A DNA stretch of 64,000 bases, taken from NCBI RefSeq assembly GCF_004151245.1, contig NZ_JUIW01000007.1, forward strand, positions 1 to 64,000, in the 5' to 3' direction. The translations under genes and the position numbers were made by a program. The stretch is from Flavobacterium beibuense (GTDB lineage: Bacteria; Bacteroidota; Bacteroidia; Flavobacteriales; Flavobacteriaceae). This document shows, in pieces, positions 17,891 to 26,285 of this stretch (position 1 is the first letter of the stretch; each line of letters starts with the position of its first letter). The notes under the pieces are model-generated. The model was not told the DNA's origin. It worked only from the letters and a program-made list of their open reading frames with translations, and made no database searches.

Positions 17891-18412
17891 TTATCTTCTT
17901 TGAAGAGGAAATTGTTCTGTTGCCGGTTTACCGTTTTTAGTGCCAAATATCTCTGCCATAAGTGAGTCTGCCGATATTTTGTTGTAAACAATTTTGTTGG
18001 GATAGTCGTGTGCCGGATTTTCAAAAACAATCTGTGCATCGGTTGCAGCCGTCATTTCAAAACCTACAGGCTGTTCGTTATTTTGTCCGGGTACGGTAAC
18101 AATGTAAGTAAGCTTTCCGTTGGCTTCCACAAGATCTGCCTTTTCGGCAAAAACAGTGTCTTTGCTGTTAATTACAAAGTAGGATTCCCCTTTGTAAACC
18201 GAATCGTTTTCCTTTTTCCATCGTTCGGTAAGTTCGCCTTCTTCGCTTACGCTTCCCCATTCGCCTAAAAGCCAGCTGGCTTTTTCAAGCTCGTTGTAAG
18301 TCTTGGCTTGTGTAACAGGAATAGCTTCGGCATTTTGTGTTGTTTCTTTCTTGCAGGAAAAAGCAATGCAGCCCAGTGCTATTGCAAATAATAGGGTAAT
18401 CTTTCTTTTCAT
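17891..18412 (-). CDS. DUF6265-like lipoprotein
   Basis: The 173-residue protein has a lipoprotein signal (lipobox IAFSC) and a mature beta-barrel-like domain with the motifs ASWLLGEWG, ERWKKENDSVYKGESYF and FENPAHDYPNKIVY. These are characteristic of the DUF6265 family (lipocalin-like fold, unknown ligand). It probably sits on the inner face of the outer membrane. Its stop codon lies only a few bases from the preceding REP element. It seems to be transcribed alone. Confidence 0.8.
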   Translation of the reverse strand: MKRKITLLFAIALGCIAFSCKKETTQNAEAIPVTQAKTYNELEKASWLLGEWGSVSEEGELTERWKKENDSVYKGESYFVINSKDTVFAEKADLVEANGKLTYIVTVPGQNNEQPVGFEMTAATDAQIVFENPAHDYPNKIVYNKISADSLMAEIFGTKNGKPATEQFPLQRR

Positions 18413-18480
18413 GATTATAGTTTTGTTTTATAAGGCAAAGATGAGGTTTGCCTTAAAACAAAAATTGTAAAAAAGCGTCA

Positions 18481-19299
18481 TCAGTCATCAAAACTGAAAT
18501 GTTTTACCATTTCGAGGTTTTCAGAGAAGTACTGCTTAGGGTTAAGCCCTGTAAAATCTTTAAAGTCTTTAATAAAATGTGCCTGATCATAAAAGCCTCC
18601 TTCATAAGCAATGGTGGTAAAACTTTTAAACTCCTTATTCTCTATAAGCTGAAGCATGTTTTGAAAACGGGTTATACGGGCAAACAGTTTAGGTGTAATA
18701 CCCACAGCCGCTGTAAACCTGCGTTCCAGCTGGCGCTTACTTATTTTAAGTTCATCGGCCAATTCGTCTACAGCTATGTTGCCCACACTTTTTATCATGG
18801 CGTCTACACAGTGTTCTACCGGAGCGTTGTCTATCTTGTATTCTTTCCTTTTGCCTAAAAGAAACTCCTCTAAAACGGCAACCCGTTCTTCGTTTGTGGA
18901 ACAGGCAAGCATACGTTTTTCCAGCGCCTCACCGTCTTTACCCCAAACCTGAGCTATGGTAAGTGTATTGCCTGTAAAGGTGTCTACATCAAAATCTATA
19001 AAAGGCTGTAATCCGGCGGGATGCATTCTGGCACTAAAAACGCCTATTTTACCCAGTGCCTGTAACTCAAAAAAGGTTTTTAGTTGCCCGTGTATAAAGC
19101 AGGGCTCCTGAATATGGAATTCGGTTTCCGTATCATATTTACGCCAACGGTCGCTGTAGTTAAAGATAAGCTCGATGCAGCCATCGGGAAAAATACGCTC
19201 CCTCTCATGTTGAAAGCCATCTACCATATCTTCTATACTCCAGTATAGTTTTACCTGTTTTGCCAGTTGGGGGTTGGGTTTGTAGGTCTTATATTCCAT
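18481..19299 (-). CDS. AraC family transcriptional regulator
   Basis: The 272-residue protein has an N-terminal sensing domain of the DUF6597 type (YKPNPQLAKQVKLYWSIED, ERIFPDGCIELIFNYSD) and a C-terminal AraC DNA-binding domain at about residues 165-265, with two helix-turn-helices: VDELADELKISKRQLERRF, then FTTIAYEGGFYDQAHFIKDF and the family signature FTGLNPKQYF. The effector is unknown. It lies 27 bases after the thioredoxin-reductase-like gene on the same strand and may be co-transcribed with it. Confidence 0.9.
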   Translation of the reverse strand: MEYKTYKPNPQLAKQVKLYWSIEDMVDGFQHERERIFPDGCIELIFNYSDRWRKYDTETEFHIQEPCFIHGQLKTFFELQALGKIGVFSARMHPAGLQPFIDFDVDTFTGNTLTIAQVWGKDGEALEKRMLACSTNEERVAVLEEFLLGKRKEYKIDNAPVEHCVDAMIKSVGNIAVDELADELKISKRQLERRFTAAVGITPKLFARITRFQNMLQLIENKEFKSFTTIAYEGGFYDQAHFIKDFKDFTGLNPKQYFSENLEMVKHFSFDD

Positions 19300-19326
19300 G
19301 TGTCCAAATTAACCAAAAAAACGATA

Positions 19327-20229
19327 CTAAAAAGCCTCTGTAGCTAGTATGCCGTTTATCGCCGCTCCGGCTTTGTTGCCCGTTGCCACTGCGGTTGCCA
19401 CGCTTCGCATAGGGGTTGTGTTATCTCCGGCAGCATAAATACCTTCTACAGTAGTCTTTTGCAGGAAGTCTACCTTTAAGTAACCCATTTCGTCCATCTC
19501 GCAGCCCAGTTTTTCGGGCAGGGTACAGTGCTGTTTAGGGGTTGGCCTGTAATACACCACTCCAAGAGGAAAAGCCTTTCCGTTGGCAGAGATAAGCGCT
19601 TCTGCCTGTCCTTTGGTGTGCTTTACCTTTATTATCCTGTCTTCTATAATGGTAATATTATGTCGTGCAAACTGCTTTAGTTGCTCGTCGTTAAACTCGG
19701 CGGGGCCGTTGGTGTAAATTGTAATGTCGTTAGTAAGTTGCAGCAGTAAGGCAGCATAGTGATGGGCGGCTTCACCGTTACCCACTATACCTGTTTTTTT
19801 GTTTCTTGCCTCATAGCCGTGGCAGTAGGGGCAATGCACTACAGATATTCCCCAGCAGTCTTCAAAGTTATCTATTGCAGGCAGCTCGTCGGTTACTCCG
19901 GTAGCAAAAAGTAATTTAAGCGCGGTTACTGTTTTGCCTCTTTGGGTTTGTATGCTAAAAGTATGGTTAAGTTTTTGAGCATCGGTAACGGTATCATTTA
20001 AAAAGCTTACGGTAGGGTAGGCTAATACTTCGGTCTTAGTCCTTTGTGCTATATCGGCAGGTGTTTTACCGTCGTTAGTAATAAAGTTGTGGGAGTGTGG
20101 CGTGTGCCTGTTGCAGGGCTTACCACTGTCTATAACCAAAACTTTTCGTTGTGAACGCCCTAACGCCATTGCTGCCGAAAGCCCAGAGTAGCTTCCGCCA
20201 ATGATGATAACTTCGTAATCTGTTTGCAT
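19327..20229 (-). CDS. Thioredoxin-reductase-like NAD(P)/FAD oxidoreductase
   Basis: The 300-residue flavoprotein starts at ATG 20229 (MQTDYEVIIIGG). An upstream in-frame extension to 20367 would run through the promoter and the divergent Fur gene. It has the FAD-binding motif GGSYSGLSAA, the dithiol motif CPYCHGYE near residue 132, the NADPH-domain motif GNGEAAHHY and the second FAD motif YAAGDNTTPM. It should reduce a disulphide or small-molecule substrate using NADPH. Its -7 element (minus strand, 20273-20280) lies next to the operator-like repeats of the divergent Fur-family gene, so control by that regulator is likely. Confidence 0.88.
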   Translation of the reverse strand: MQTDYEVIIIGGSYSGLSAAMALGRSQRKVLVIDSGKPCNRHTPHSHNFITNDGKTPADIAQRTKTEVLAYPTVSFLNDTVTDAQKLNHTFSIQTQRGKTVTALKLLFATGVTDELPAIDNFEDCWGISVVHCPYCHGYEARNKKTGIVGNGEAAHHYAALLLQLTNDITIYTNGPAEFNDEQLKQFARHNITIIEDRIIKVKHTKGQAEALISANGKAFPLGVVYYRPTPKQHCTLPEKLGCEMDEMGYLKVDFLQKTTVEGIYAAGDNTTPMRSVATAVATGNKAGAAINGILATEAF

Positions 20230-20272
20230 GGAATTTGATTTTTTGATTGATGATTGAACCGTGATTGTTTGG

Positions 20273-20339
20273 CAAATGTATATAAATTTTGTATTATTGC
20301 AATGCGATTGCATTAATTTATCGCAACAAAATTGCATTA
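20273..20339. promoter_or_regulatory. Divergent promoter with repeated operator-like sites
   Basis: The minus-strand -7 element TACATTTG occupies 20273-20280. A plus-strand near-match (TAAATTTTG, one base too long) is at 20283-20291. Between that and the Fur-family start codon lies the perfect dyad TGCAAT-GCG-ATTGCA (20298-20312). The 9-mer ATTGCATTA occurs twice (20307-20315 and 20331-20339), 24 bp apart. The second copy is preceded by GCAA, giving a weaker GCAA...TTGC dyad. The arrangement suggests a Fur/Zur-type operator controlling both divergent genes. Confidence 0.6.
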
Positions 20340-20342
20340 GTA

Positions 20343-20717
20343 ATGAAAAGACGTAATACACCGGCAAAAAGTACTATAATGACACTGCTTAAATCGGCAG
20401 AGTCGGCCCTTAGTCAGGATATGATAGAGGAGAAGGTAAAAGGGGATATGGACAGGGTAACCATATACCGTGTGCTTAACAGCTTTTGTGAAGACGGTAT
20501 AACACACAAGATACTTGCCGATAACGGTAAATATTATTTCGCCCTTTGCGACAGCTGTAATGATGAGGTACACAACCATGATCATTTTCATTTTAGGTGT
20601 ACCAAGTGCGAAAAGGTAGAATGCCTGGACGAGCAGGTAACGATAAAACTGCCCGATGGCTATGTAATGAAAAGCATAAACAGCTGGGTAACCGGTGAGT
20701 GTAAAAACTGTTCATAA
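20343..20717 (+). CDS. Fur family transcriptional regulator (Zur/PerR-like)
   Basis: The 124-residue protein (ATG 20343, MKRRNTPAKSTIM) has the Fur winged-helix domain (KVKGDMDRVTIYRVLNSFCE), the metal-binding HNHDHFHFRCTKC segment and a second CxxC pair at the very C-terminus (CKNC), forming the structural zinc site with CTKC. It should repress target genes when bound to metal, and candidate metals are zinc, iron or manganese. The divergent redox enzyme and the repeated dyads in the shared promoter suggest autoregulation and control of that enzyme. The in-frame ATG at 20289 lies inside the operator region and is rejected. Confidence 0.9.
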   Translation: MKRRNTPAKSTIMTLLKSAESALSQDMIEEKVKGDMDRVTIYRVLNSFCEDGITHKILADNGKYYFALCDSCNDEVHNHDHFHFRCTKCEKVECLDEQVTIKLPDGYVMKSINSWVTGECKNCS

Positions 20718-20751
20718 AAAAAGGAGACAAAACTGTCTCCTTTTTTTTTTT
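20718..20751. terminator. Terminator after the Fur-family gene
   Basis: The stem AAAAGGAGACA / TGTCTCCTTTT is followed by a run of ten T. The A-run on the left could also serve the convergent minus-strand lipoprotein gene. Confidence 0.85.
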
Positions 20752-20805
20752 ATTGGTTTGGTACCCCCGTTCCTTACAAAGTTTAAAAAATAATTTGAAT
20801 TTGAA

Positions 20806-21279
20806 TTATAGTGTTGATGATTGCGCCTCGACATCTTCAATCTTTTCATAGATTTTAGAAAACTCATGAGGCTGTGGGTTGGCATAAGTAAAATACATCT
20901 TGTCATTCCCTGCAGGAAAAGTCAGTTTGTAGTTTACAGGCCAGTAAGTCGATTCGGTGTCAATAGCATAAACGTCACCTTCTACCTGTGTCCAGGTTAG
21001 TGCCTGAATGTGTGTGCCGTCAGGACAATTTTTCCTGAAGGCTCCGGTTCCGTCCTGCTGGATTAAGAAAATTTCTCTTTGGCATTCGTCGGCAATAGGT
21101 GTATAAACTCCGTCATACATGGTTCCTGTTGCTTTCCATACGCCAAAAATAGATGCTGGTTGTTGCGATGATTTATCGGTACCTGCCATTGTGTTGTCTT
21201 CATCCCCGCTACAGGCAGTAACCAATAATAGTAAAAATAGCGGAGCAATGGTTAAAAATCCTTTTTTTAAGCTTTGCAT
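20806..21279 (-). CDS. Lipocalin-like lipoprotein
   Basis: The 157-residue protein starts at ATG 21279 (MQSLKKGFLTIAPL), just downstream of a -7 element at 21313-21320. An in-frame start at 21315 would fall inside that element. The lipobox is LVTAC, followed by an acidic linker. The mature domain opens with IFGVWKATG and has repeated beta strands (EIFLIQQDGTGAFRK, YKLTFPAGNDKMYFTY), which is a lipocalin-like pattern. The ligand is unknown. It is convergent with the Fur-family gene. Confidence 0.75.
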   Translation of the reverse strand: MQSLKKGFLTIAPLFLLLLVTACSGDEDNTMAGTDKSSQQPASIFGVWKATGTMYDGVYTPIADECQREIFLIQQDGTGAFRKNCPDGTHIQALTWTQVEGDVYAIDTESTYWPVNYKLTFPAGNDKMYFTYANPQPHEFSKIYEKIEDVEAQSSTL

Positions 21280-21312
21280 AAATTTAATGTGTATTCGTGT
21301 AAGGAGGGGGTG

Positions 21313-21320
21313 CAAAGATA
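21313..21320 (-). promoter_or_regulatory. -7 promoter element for the lipocalin-like gene
   Basis: Minus-strand TATCTTTG (plus CAAAGATA) is an exact TAnnTTTG match 33 bases before ATG 21279, and it decides that start. Confidence 0.55.
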
Positions 21321-21454
21321 TACGTTAAATAAAGAAATGAAGATGTAACAAATGTTAATTAATTGATTTCTAAGGGTTTAATTGTAAGAAAAAACTTGGT
21401 AATTCAATAGTTAACAAACACTTTGTAACGGTTTGCGTAAAATACTATAAACAA

Positions 21455-21489
21455 AAAAAGCCCGTAAACATGATGCCTACGGACTTTTA
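21455..21489 (-). other. Hairpin in a divergent interval, terminator-like on the minus strand
   Basis: This hairpin lies within the 330-base non-coding interval 21280-21609. On the minus strand, AAGTCCGTA pairs with TACGGGCTT (one wobble) and is followed by seven T. A terminator is unexpected between two divergent promoters (lipocalin-like gene and prfA). It could end a small minus-strand RNA starting around 21500-21600 or block antisense read-through from prfA. The rest of the interval is AT-rich with no other structure that I can see. Confidence 0.45.
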
Positions 21490-21575
21490 AAACGATGTTT
21501 TTGCTTTAGGAAAGAGTAATAAGCCATAGTTTAAACCAAAATAGCATTAATAGAAAATAATACAGGAAAATTTCG

Positions 21576-21583
21576 TACTTTTG
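21576..21583 (+). promoter_or_regulatory. -7 promoter element of prfA (TACTTTTG)
   Basis: An exact TAnnTTTG match lies 26 bases before the prfA start codon. Confidence 0.6.
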
Positions 21584-21609
21584 CACCTCGAAAATAAGGA
21601 GAAAAAAAC

Positions 21610-22683
21610 ATGTTAGACAGGTTACAGATAATAAAACAGCGCTTTGATGAGATTTCAGACCTTATCATTCAGCCGGATGTGATATCCGACCAAAAGCGTT
21701 ATGTACAGCTAAATAAAGAGTACAAAGACCTGAAAGGGCTTGTGGAAAAACGCGAAGAGTACATTAAAGTAACAGGAAGCATTAAGGAAGCTCAGGAAAT
21801 TATAGCCGACGGCAGCGATGCAGAGATGGTGGAGATGGCTAAAATGGAACTTGACGAAGCTAAAGAGCGCCTGCCACAGCTTGAAGATGAAATAAAATTC
21901 ATGCTTATACCTAAAGATCCTGAAGACGCTAAAAACGTAATGGTGGAGATTCGTGCCGGTACAGGTGGCGACGAGGCGAGTATTTTTGCCGGAGACCTTT
22001 TCAGGATGTATACAAAATACTGCGAAAACCAAGGCTGGAGAACCAGCGTTGTAGATATTAGCGAAGGTACATCGGGTGGATTTAAAGAGGTTATCTTTGA
22101 AGTTACCGGAGACGATGTATATGGTACACTTAAGTTTGAAGCGGGTGTACACCGTGTACAGCGTGTACCGCAAACAGAAACTCAGGGACGTATACATACA
22201 TCTGCAGCGACTGTAATGGTATTACCGGAGGCTGAGGAGTTTGATGTACAAATTGATATGAACGATGTTCGTATTGACCTTTTCTGTTCGTCAGGACCTG
22301 GTGGTCAGTCAGTAAATACAACCAAATCGGCTGTACGTATGACGCACATCCCAACCGGACTTGTGGCACAGTGTCAGGACGAGAAATCGCAGCATAAAAA
22401 CAAGGACAAGGCTTTACAGGTACTTCGTTCTCGTTTATATGAAATGGAACTTGCCAAGAAACAGGAAGCCGATGCTGCTAAGCGTAATTCGCAGGTAAGC
22501 AGTGGTGACCGTTCGGCTAAGATTCGTACCTACAACTACCCGCAGGGGCGTGTAACCGATCACAGAATTGGCCTTACGCTTTATGACCTTGACGGTGTAA
22601 TGAACGGAAACATACAAAAGCTTATTGATGAAATACAGCTTGTAAATAATACAGAGAAACTTAAAGAAAGTGAAGTTTACTAA
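21610..22683 (+). CDS. prfA: Peptide chain release factor 1
   Basis: The 357-residue protein is a full-length class I release factor. The catalytic GGQ is at residues 231-233, in [20 protein letters not shown]. The codon-recognition tripeptide is PQT at 187-189 (PxT type, so UAA/UAG-specific RF1 rather than the SPF of RF2). It terminates translation on the ribosome by hydrolysing peptidyl-tRNA. It stands alone between its own -7 element and a terminator; no hemK methyltransferase gene is adjacent, although prfA and hemK are neighbours in many bacteria. Confidence 0.97.
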   Translation: MLDRLQIIKQRFDEISDLIIQPDVISDQKRYVQLNKEYKDLKGLVEKREEYIKVTGSIKEAQEIIADGSDAEMVEMAKMELDEAKERLPQLEDEIKFMLIPKDPEDAKNVMVEIRAGTGGDEASIFAGDLFRMYTKYCENQGWRTSVVDISEGTSGGFKEVIFEVTGDDVYGTLKFEAGVHRVQRVPQTETQGRIHTSAATVMVLPEAEEFDVQIDMNDVRIDLFCSSGPGGQSVNTTKSAVRMTHIPTGLVAQCQDEKSQHKNKDKALQVLRSRLYEMELAKKQEADAAKRNSQVSSGDRSAKIRTYNYPQGRVTDHRIGLTLYDLDGVMNGNIQKLIDEIQLVNNTEKLKESEVY

Positions 22684-22691
22684 AAAATAAT

Positions 22692-22718
22692 AATCCCGCC
22701 AGTTGGCGGGATTTTTTT
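22692..22718 (+). terminator. Terminator of prfA
   Basis: The 9-bp stem AATCCCGCC / GGCGGGATT has a 4-base loop and is followed by T7. Confidence 0.85.
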
Positions 22719-22732
22719 ATTGTACTGAATCT

Positions 22733-22762
22733 AAAAAAAATATCCCGCCAATCGGCAGGATA
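22733..22762 (-). terminator. Terminator of the receiver gene (minus strand)
   Basis: On the minus strand TATCCTGCC pairs with GGCGGGATA (one G·T pair) and runs into T8. It closely resembles the prfA terminator 20 bases away but faces the other way, as expected for convergent genes. Confidence 0.75.
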
Positions 22763-22795
22763 CTTCAGAGTAATAGATATAAGGATTAGTAGTAA

Positions 22796-23224
22796 TTAGT
22801 TCGTTGCTGCATTTTTCCAATAGATAAGAATGTCGTTAATAACCTTTTTGAATTTGGTATAGCTTATAGGTTTTGTAAAATACCCCTGTATGGACAGCTG
22901 AAAAGCTTTCCGCATGTTTTCCTCACTACTGTCTGACGTGGTAAGGAATATAAAAGGTATGGCACGTTCCCTTATTTTGGCATCGTTAAAAATAAGGTTA
23001 CGCAGGTCGAACCCGTTTATTACCGGCATGTTTATATCGGAAATGATAAGGAACGGATCGCAGTCATCCGATTTTAAAAAGTCGATAACATGGGTAGCGT
23101 CTTCTATAAAAACCAGTCGGTTTTCATAGTTATGCTCTTTGCCGAGTTCTTCAAAAATGCTGATAAGGATATCCCTGTCGTCAGCATCATCTTCAATAAT
23201 GATAATGTCTCCGTGTATATTCAT
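22796..23224 (-). CDS. Stand-alone response regulator receiver protein
   Basis: The 142-residue protein is a single receiver domain: acidic pocket EDD at residues 11-13, phospho-acceptor Asp63 in IISDINMP, switch Thr in FLTTSD and the conserved Lys in YFTKPIS. It has no output domain and resembles the CheY/Rcp1-like single-domain regulators that act by protein contact. No histidine kinase is adjacent, so its partner is elsewhere. Confidence 0.9.
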   Translation of the reverse strand: MNIHGDIIIIEDDADDRDILISIFEELGKEHNYENRLVFIEDATHVIDFLKSDDCDPFLIISDINMPVINGFDLRNLIFNDAKIRERAIPFIFLTTSDSSEENMRKAFQLSIQGYFTKPISYTKFKKVINDILIYWKNAATN

Positions 23225-23392
23225 ATTTGTGGGGGGCAGGTGGGTATTTATAAAATAAATTTAAATCTATAAATTAAATTAATATAAAACTAACAAGAGT
23301 AACCTTACTTTCTAACAAATTTCGTTAAACTGTATTTTAGTGTCGACGAACGCCTGCCAACCATATAATTTTAAGATGTGAAATGCAATTTG

Positions 23393-23400
23393 TATTTTTG
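23393..23400 (+). promoter_or_regulatory. -7 promoter element of pyrF (TATTTTTG)
   Basis: An exact TAnnTTTG match lies 43 bases before the pyrF start codon. Confidence 0.55.
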
Positions 23401-23443
23401 CAGACTAAGCCAATAAGGCAAACAAAAAAACATACAGCACAGC

Positions 23444-24253
23444 ATGACCACGCAACAGCTTCACCAAAACATTCTTGATAAAAAATCATTTTTATGTATA
23501 GGCCTTGATGCAGACCTTAATAAGATTCCGCCACACTTACTGGCTACCGAGGATCCTATTTTTGAGTTTAATAAAGCCATTATAGATGCTACCCACGACC
23601 TTGCGGTAGCCTATAAACCCAATACGGCTTTTTTTGAGGCATACGGACTGAAAGGATGGCTGTCGCTGGAAAAAACCATAAACTACATTAACCACATGCA
23701 TCCGGAGATATTTACCATTGCCGATGCTAAACGTGGCGATATAGGCAATACCTCTACCATGTATGCCAAGGCTTTTTTAGAAGACCTTAATTTTGATTCG
23801 GTTACCGTTGCGCCTTATATGGGTAAAGACAGTGTAGAGCCGTTTTTGGCTTTTAAAAACAAGTTTGCCATTATGCTGGCGTTAACCTCTAACGAAGGTG
23901 CTTTTGATTTCCAAACCAAAATTGTTGATGGGGAAGAGCTGTACAAAACGGTTCTTAAAACCTCTAAGACATGGAAAAACAGCGAGAACCTTATGTATGT
24001 TGTAGGGGCTACTAAAGCAGAGTACTTTACCGAAATAAGAAAGATTGTGCCGGAAAGCTTTTTACTTGTACCGGGTGTGGGCGCACAAGGAGGCAGTCTG
24101 CAGGAAGTTTGCAAGTATGGAATGAGTAAAAATGTAGGACTGCTTATAAACTCTTCACGAGGTATTATATATGCTTCTAACGGAAACGACTTTGCCGAAA
24201 AGGCAAGGGAAGAGGCTTTAAAAATGCAACAGGAAATGGCAGCACTGCTGTAA
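23444..24253 (+). CDS. pyrF: Orotidine 5'-phosphate decarboxylase (type 2)
   Basis: The 269-residue protein has the type 2 PyrF core: [13 protein letters not shown] at the N-terminus, the catalytic [11 protein letters not shown] near residue 92, [15 protein letters not shown] and the phosphate-binding [10 protein letters not shown] and [11 protein letters not shown]. It decarboxylates OMP to UMP in the last step of de novo pyrimidine synthesis. It has its own -7 element. The next gene follows after 45 bases, but no other pyrimidine gene is in the window. Confidence 0.95.
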   Translation: MTTQQLHQNILDKKSFLCIGLDADLNKIPPHLLATEDPIFEFNKAIIDATHDLAVAYKPNTAFFEAYGLKGWLSLEKTINYINHMHPEIFTIADAKRGDIGNTSTMYAKAFLEDLNFDSVTVAPYMGKDSVEPFLAFKNKFAIMLALTSNEGAFDFQTKIVDGEELYKTVLKTSKTWKNSENLMYVVGATKAEYFTEIRKIVPESFLLVPGVGAQGGSLQEVCKYGMSKNVGLLINSSRGIIYASNGNDFAEKAREEALKMQQEMAALL

Positions 24254-24298
24254 ATTTTTCCACTCCGCTTCGCCCGAAACGGAAAATAAACCCAAAAC

Positions 24299-25117
24299 TT
24301 GGAACAGACAAAAACATATACAGACCAGTTAGGCAATACTATTACGCTTAGCAAAACGCCTATGCGTATAGTATCGTTAGTGCCTTCGCAAACAGAACTT
24401 CTTTTTGACCTTGGCCTTGAGGATAAGATAGTGGGTATTACCAAATTTTGCGTTCACCCTTATCACCTAAAGCAAACCAAAAAGATAATAGGAGGGACTA
24501 AAAAAGTTCACGTTGAGAAAATAAGGCTTTTACAGCCCGATATTATTATTGCCAATAAGGAAGAGAATACTCAGGAAATTGTGGAGCAGTTGCAGGAAAT
24601 TGCGCCTGTATGGGTTAGCGATATCATTACAGTGGAAGATAACCTGAAGATGATAGAAGAACTGGGCAAAATATTCTCGGTACGTACCAAGGCACAAAAC
24701 TGGATTGATAAGATAAACTTCGGGCTGCAGGATTTTAAAAACTTTATGAAGGATAAGCCTTTTAAACGATCGGCTTACTTTATCTGGAAGAATCCGTATA
24801 TGGTTGCCGGTGGTAATAACTTTATCAACGAAATGCTTAAGCTTAACCATTTCACTAATATCTACGAAGACAGGGACAGCCGTTATCCGGAAGTGATTGT
24901 ACAAAAAATGAGGATACAGGGCGACCCTCAGGTTATATTCCTTTCGTCTGAGCCTTACCCTTTTAAGGATGAGGATGCTTTTGAACTGGGAAGGCATACC
25001 CACCATGCACAAACTGTTTTTGTTGATGGCGAGATGTTCTCGTGGTATGGTACCAGGCTGGTAAAGGCGTTTACTTACTTTAAACAGTTACAGGAAAGAA
25101 TAGAGGAGCCTGTTTAG
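24299..25117 (+). CDS. Periplasmic-binding-protein fold protein (BtuF/metal-receptor-like), no signal peptide
   Basis: The 272-residue protein belongs to the helical-backbone metal receptor superfamily that includes BtuF. Visible motifs are PMRIVSLVPSQTELLFDLGL, VGITKFCVHP, GGTKKVHVEKI, LQPDIIIANKEEN and a C-terminal Trp-Tyr-Gly-Thr-Arg segment. I accept the TTG start at 24299 because residues 6-14 (YTDQLGNTI) are typical of the family; the alternative ATG 24362 would remove them. There is no signal peptide or lipobox, and no ABC permease or ATPase gene is adjacent. It may therefore act in the cytosol or be mis-assigned as a transport receptor. It is co-directional with pyrF. Confidence 0.7.
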   Translation: MEQTKTYTDQLGNTITLSKTPMRIVSLVPSQTELLFDLGLEDKIVGITKFCVHPYHLKQTKKIIGGTKKVHVEKIRLLQPDIIIANKEENTQEIVEQLQEIAPVWVSDIITVEDNLKMIEELGKIFSVRTKAQNWIDKINFGLQDFKNFMKDKPFKRSAYFIWKNPYMVAGGNNFINEMLKLNHFTNIYEDRDSRYPEVIVQKMRIQGDPQVIFLSSEPYPFKDEDAFELGRHTHHAQTVFVDGEMFSWYGTRLVKAFTYFKQLQERIEEPV

Positions 25118-25763
25118 TTAGTAGTTCCCCTCTTGAGAGGGGTGGCGAAGCCGGGGTGTGTCATTGCGAGCGAAATGCAGTGTAGCGAGGCAATCTCTTG
25201 TCCTTTTGTCCTGCCACAAAAGAACGAAAAAGGCACGGCTATGACTCCTTAAGCTAAAAATTACTGCACTTGGCTAAACCATCCGAACTCGGCTTGCACC
25301 TCACACAGCGGATGCTTTTTTACGCCTCGCTTGTAATTTTCTTTACGCTACGGAGCCTGATGCCGCAGCTTCACTCTGATGTTGTTGATGCAGTTCCTGA
25401 GTTATGGGTTAAGTGTTCTTCCCGTCATTGCGAGGCACGAATCAATGTTTGTCATTTCGAAACGAAACGCAGTGTAGTGAGACACGAGGCTGTAAGCCGA
25501 ACTGATGAAATAAATCTCTCGGAGATGTCTCCCTCCGGTTCGACATGACAGTAACGTAGTATCCTGACGAAGCAATCTTTCTTCCATTCCGACTGTAGCG
25601 ATAGCGTAATGGAGACACGAGGCTGTAGCCGAACTGATGAAATAAATCTCTACTATAATTAAGGATTTCTCCACTCCATTGCATTTCGGTCGGCTCGAGG
25701 GCTTGCCCGACTGGCGAAGCAAATGGAAACAGCACTACGTTTCGCTTGTAATAACAGGAAACT
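25118..25763. repeat. Composite repeat region (646 bp, non-coding)
   Basis: The whole interval between two convergent genes consists of dispersed repeats. In order they are: the palindrome CCCCTCTTGAGAGGGG (25127-25142, also at 63530-63545), a TCATTGCGAG-type unit, the ~180 bp element (25203-25380), a second TCATTGCGAG unit, two copies of GACACGAGGCTGTA(A)GCCGAACTGATG about 130 bp apart (around 25482 and 25612), a 39-bp family palindrome (25584-25615) and a REP-like arm near 25650-25735. Short reading frames here differ between copies and are not genes. Confidence 0.8.
25203..25380 (+). repeat. ~180 bp repeat element, copy 1 of 4
   Basis: The element begins CTTTTGTCCTG..CACAAAAG, contains the invariant block ACTCCTTAAGCTAAAAATTA followed by CTAAACCATCCGAACTCGGC, and ends CTTCACTC. 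The other copies are at 51225-51403, 54683-54872 and 63749-63927, all on the plus strand. This is the most diverged copy. Confidence 0.8.
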
Positions 25764-26204
25764 TTACTTCTTTCCCAGTTTTTTAAAGTACTCTATATAC
25801 TCTTTAGCGGTGTTAAACTCTTCATACCCGCCACGTTCTATAACACGACCGTATTTGTCTAAAAGTACGATGTAAGGGAAAAAGCCGTTACGGTTGTAAC
25901 GCTCGGCAAGTATAATTTTAGGGTCGTTTATATCTACAGGATCAGCTTCGCCTTTCTTTTGCAGGAAGTCGGCACGAAGCAGCACCCAGTTTTTCTCGGC
26001 TTCAGCCTTAAATTCGGGGTTTTGCCACACTTTCTTTTCCAGTTCTATGCAACGGGCACACCAGTCGGATCCCGAAAAGACAAGAAGTATGTTTTTGTTT
26101 TGGGCAACAGCTTTGCTCTTTGCCGCTTCTAATTCAGTATTCCACTCCTGGCAAAAGCCTACAGCACTCAGCATAAGGCATACAAACAATACGCACTTTT
26201 TCAC
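25764..26204 (-). CDS. Secreted thioredoxin-fold protein
   Basis: The 146-residue protein most probably starts at GTG 26204. That gives a signal peptide (start KKCVLFVCLMLSAVGFCQ), and the -7 element at 26221-26228 sits just upstream. The longer in-frame start at 26315 would lie upstream of that promoter. The mature protein has a thioredoxin fold with the active site SDWCARCIELE (WCxxC), followed by FPYIVLLDKYGRVIERGGY. It is expected to act on disulphides in the periplasm. It stands alone, next to the composite repeat region. Confidence 0.85.
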   Translation of the reverse strand: MKKCVLFVCLMLSAVGFCQEWNTELEAAKSKAVAQNKNILLVFSGSDWCARCIELEKKVWQNPEFKAEAEKNWVLLRADFLQKKGEADPVDINDPKIILAERYNRNGFFPYIVLLDKYGRVIERGGYEEFNTAKEYIEYFKKLGKK

Positions 26205-26220
26205 GACTCCATATTTTGCG

Positions 26221-26228
26221 CAAATGTA
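26221..26228 (-). promoter_or_regulatory. -7 promoter element for the thioredoxin gene
   Basis: Minus-strand TACATTTG (plus CAAATGTA) lies 16 bases before GTG 26204 and supports that start. Confidence 0.6.
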
Positions 26229-26285
26229 GAAAACAAAACGATTTAAAAAACAGCGGGTTAAAAATATTTTGAAGTGTATAAAAGC

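Noticed and set aside
20230..20367. N-terminal extension of the thioredoxin-reductase-like protein
   Set aside because: It would translate across the divergent promoter and operator region and into the Fur-family gene; the FAD-binding start is at 20229.
25270..25735. Several overlapping reading frames of 90-106 codons on both strands
   Set aside because: They lie entirely in composite repeats. The corresponding frames are not preserved in the other copies of the same repeats, and none has a signal, motif or promoter.
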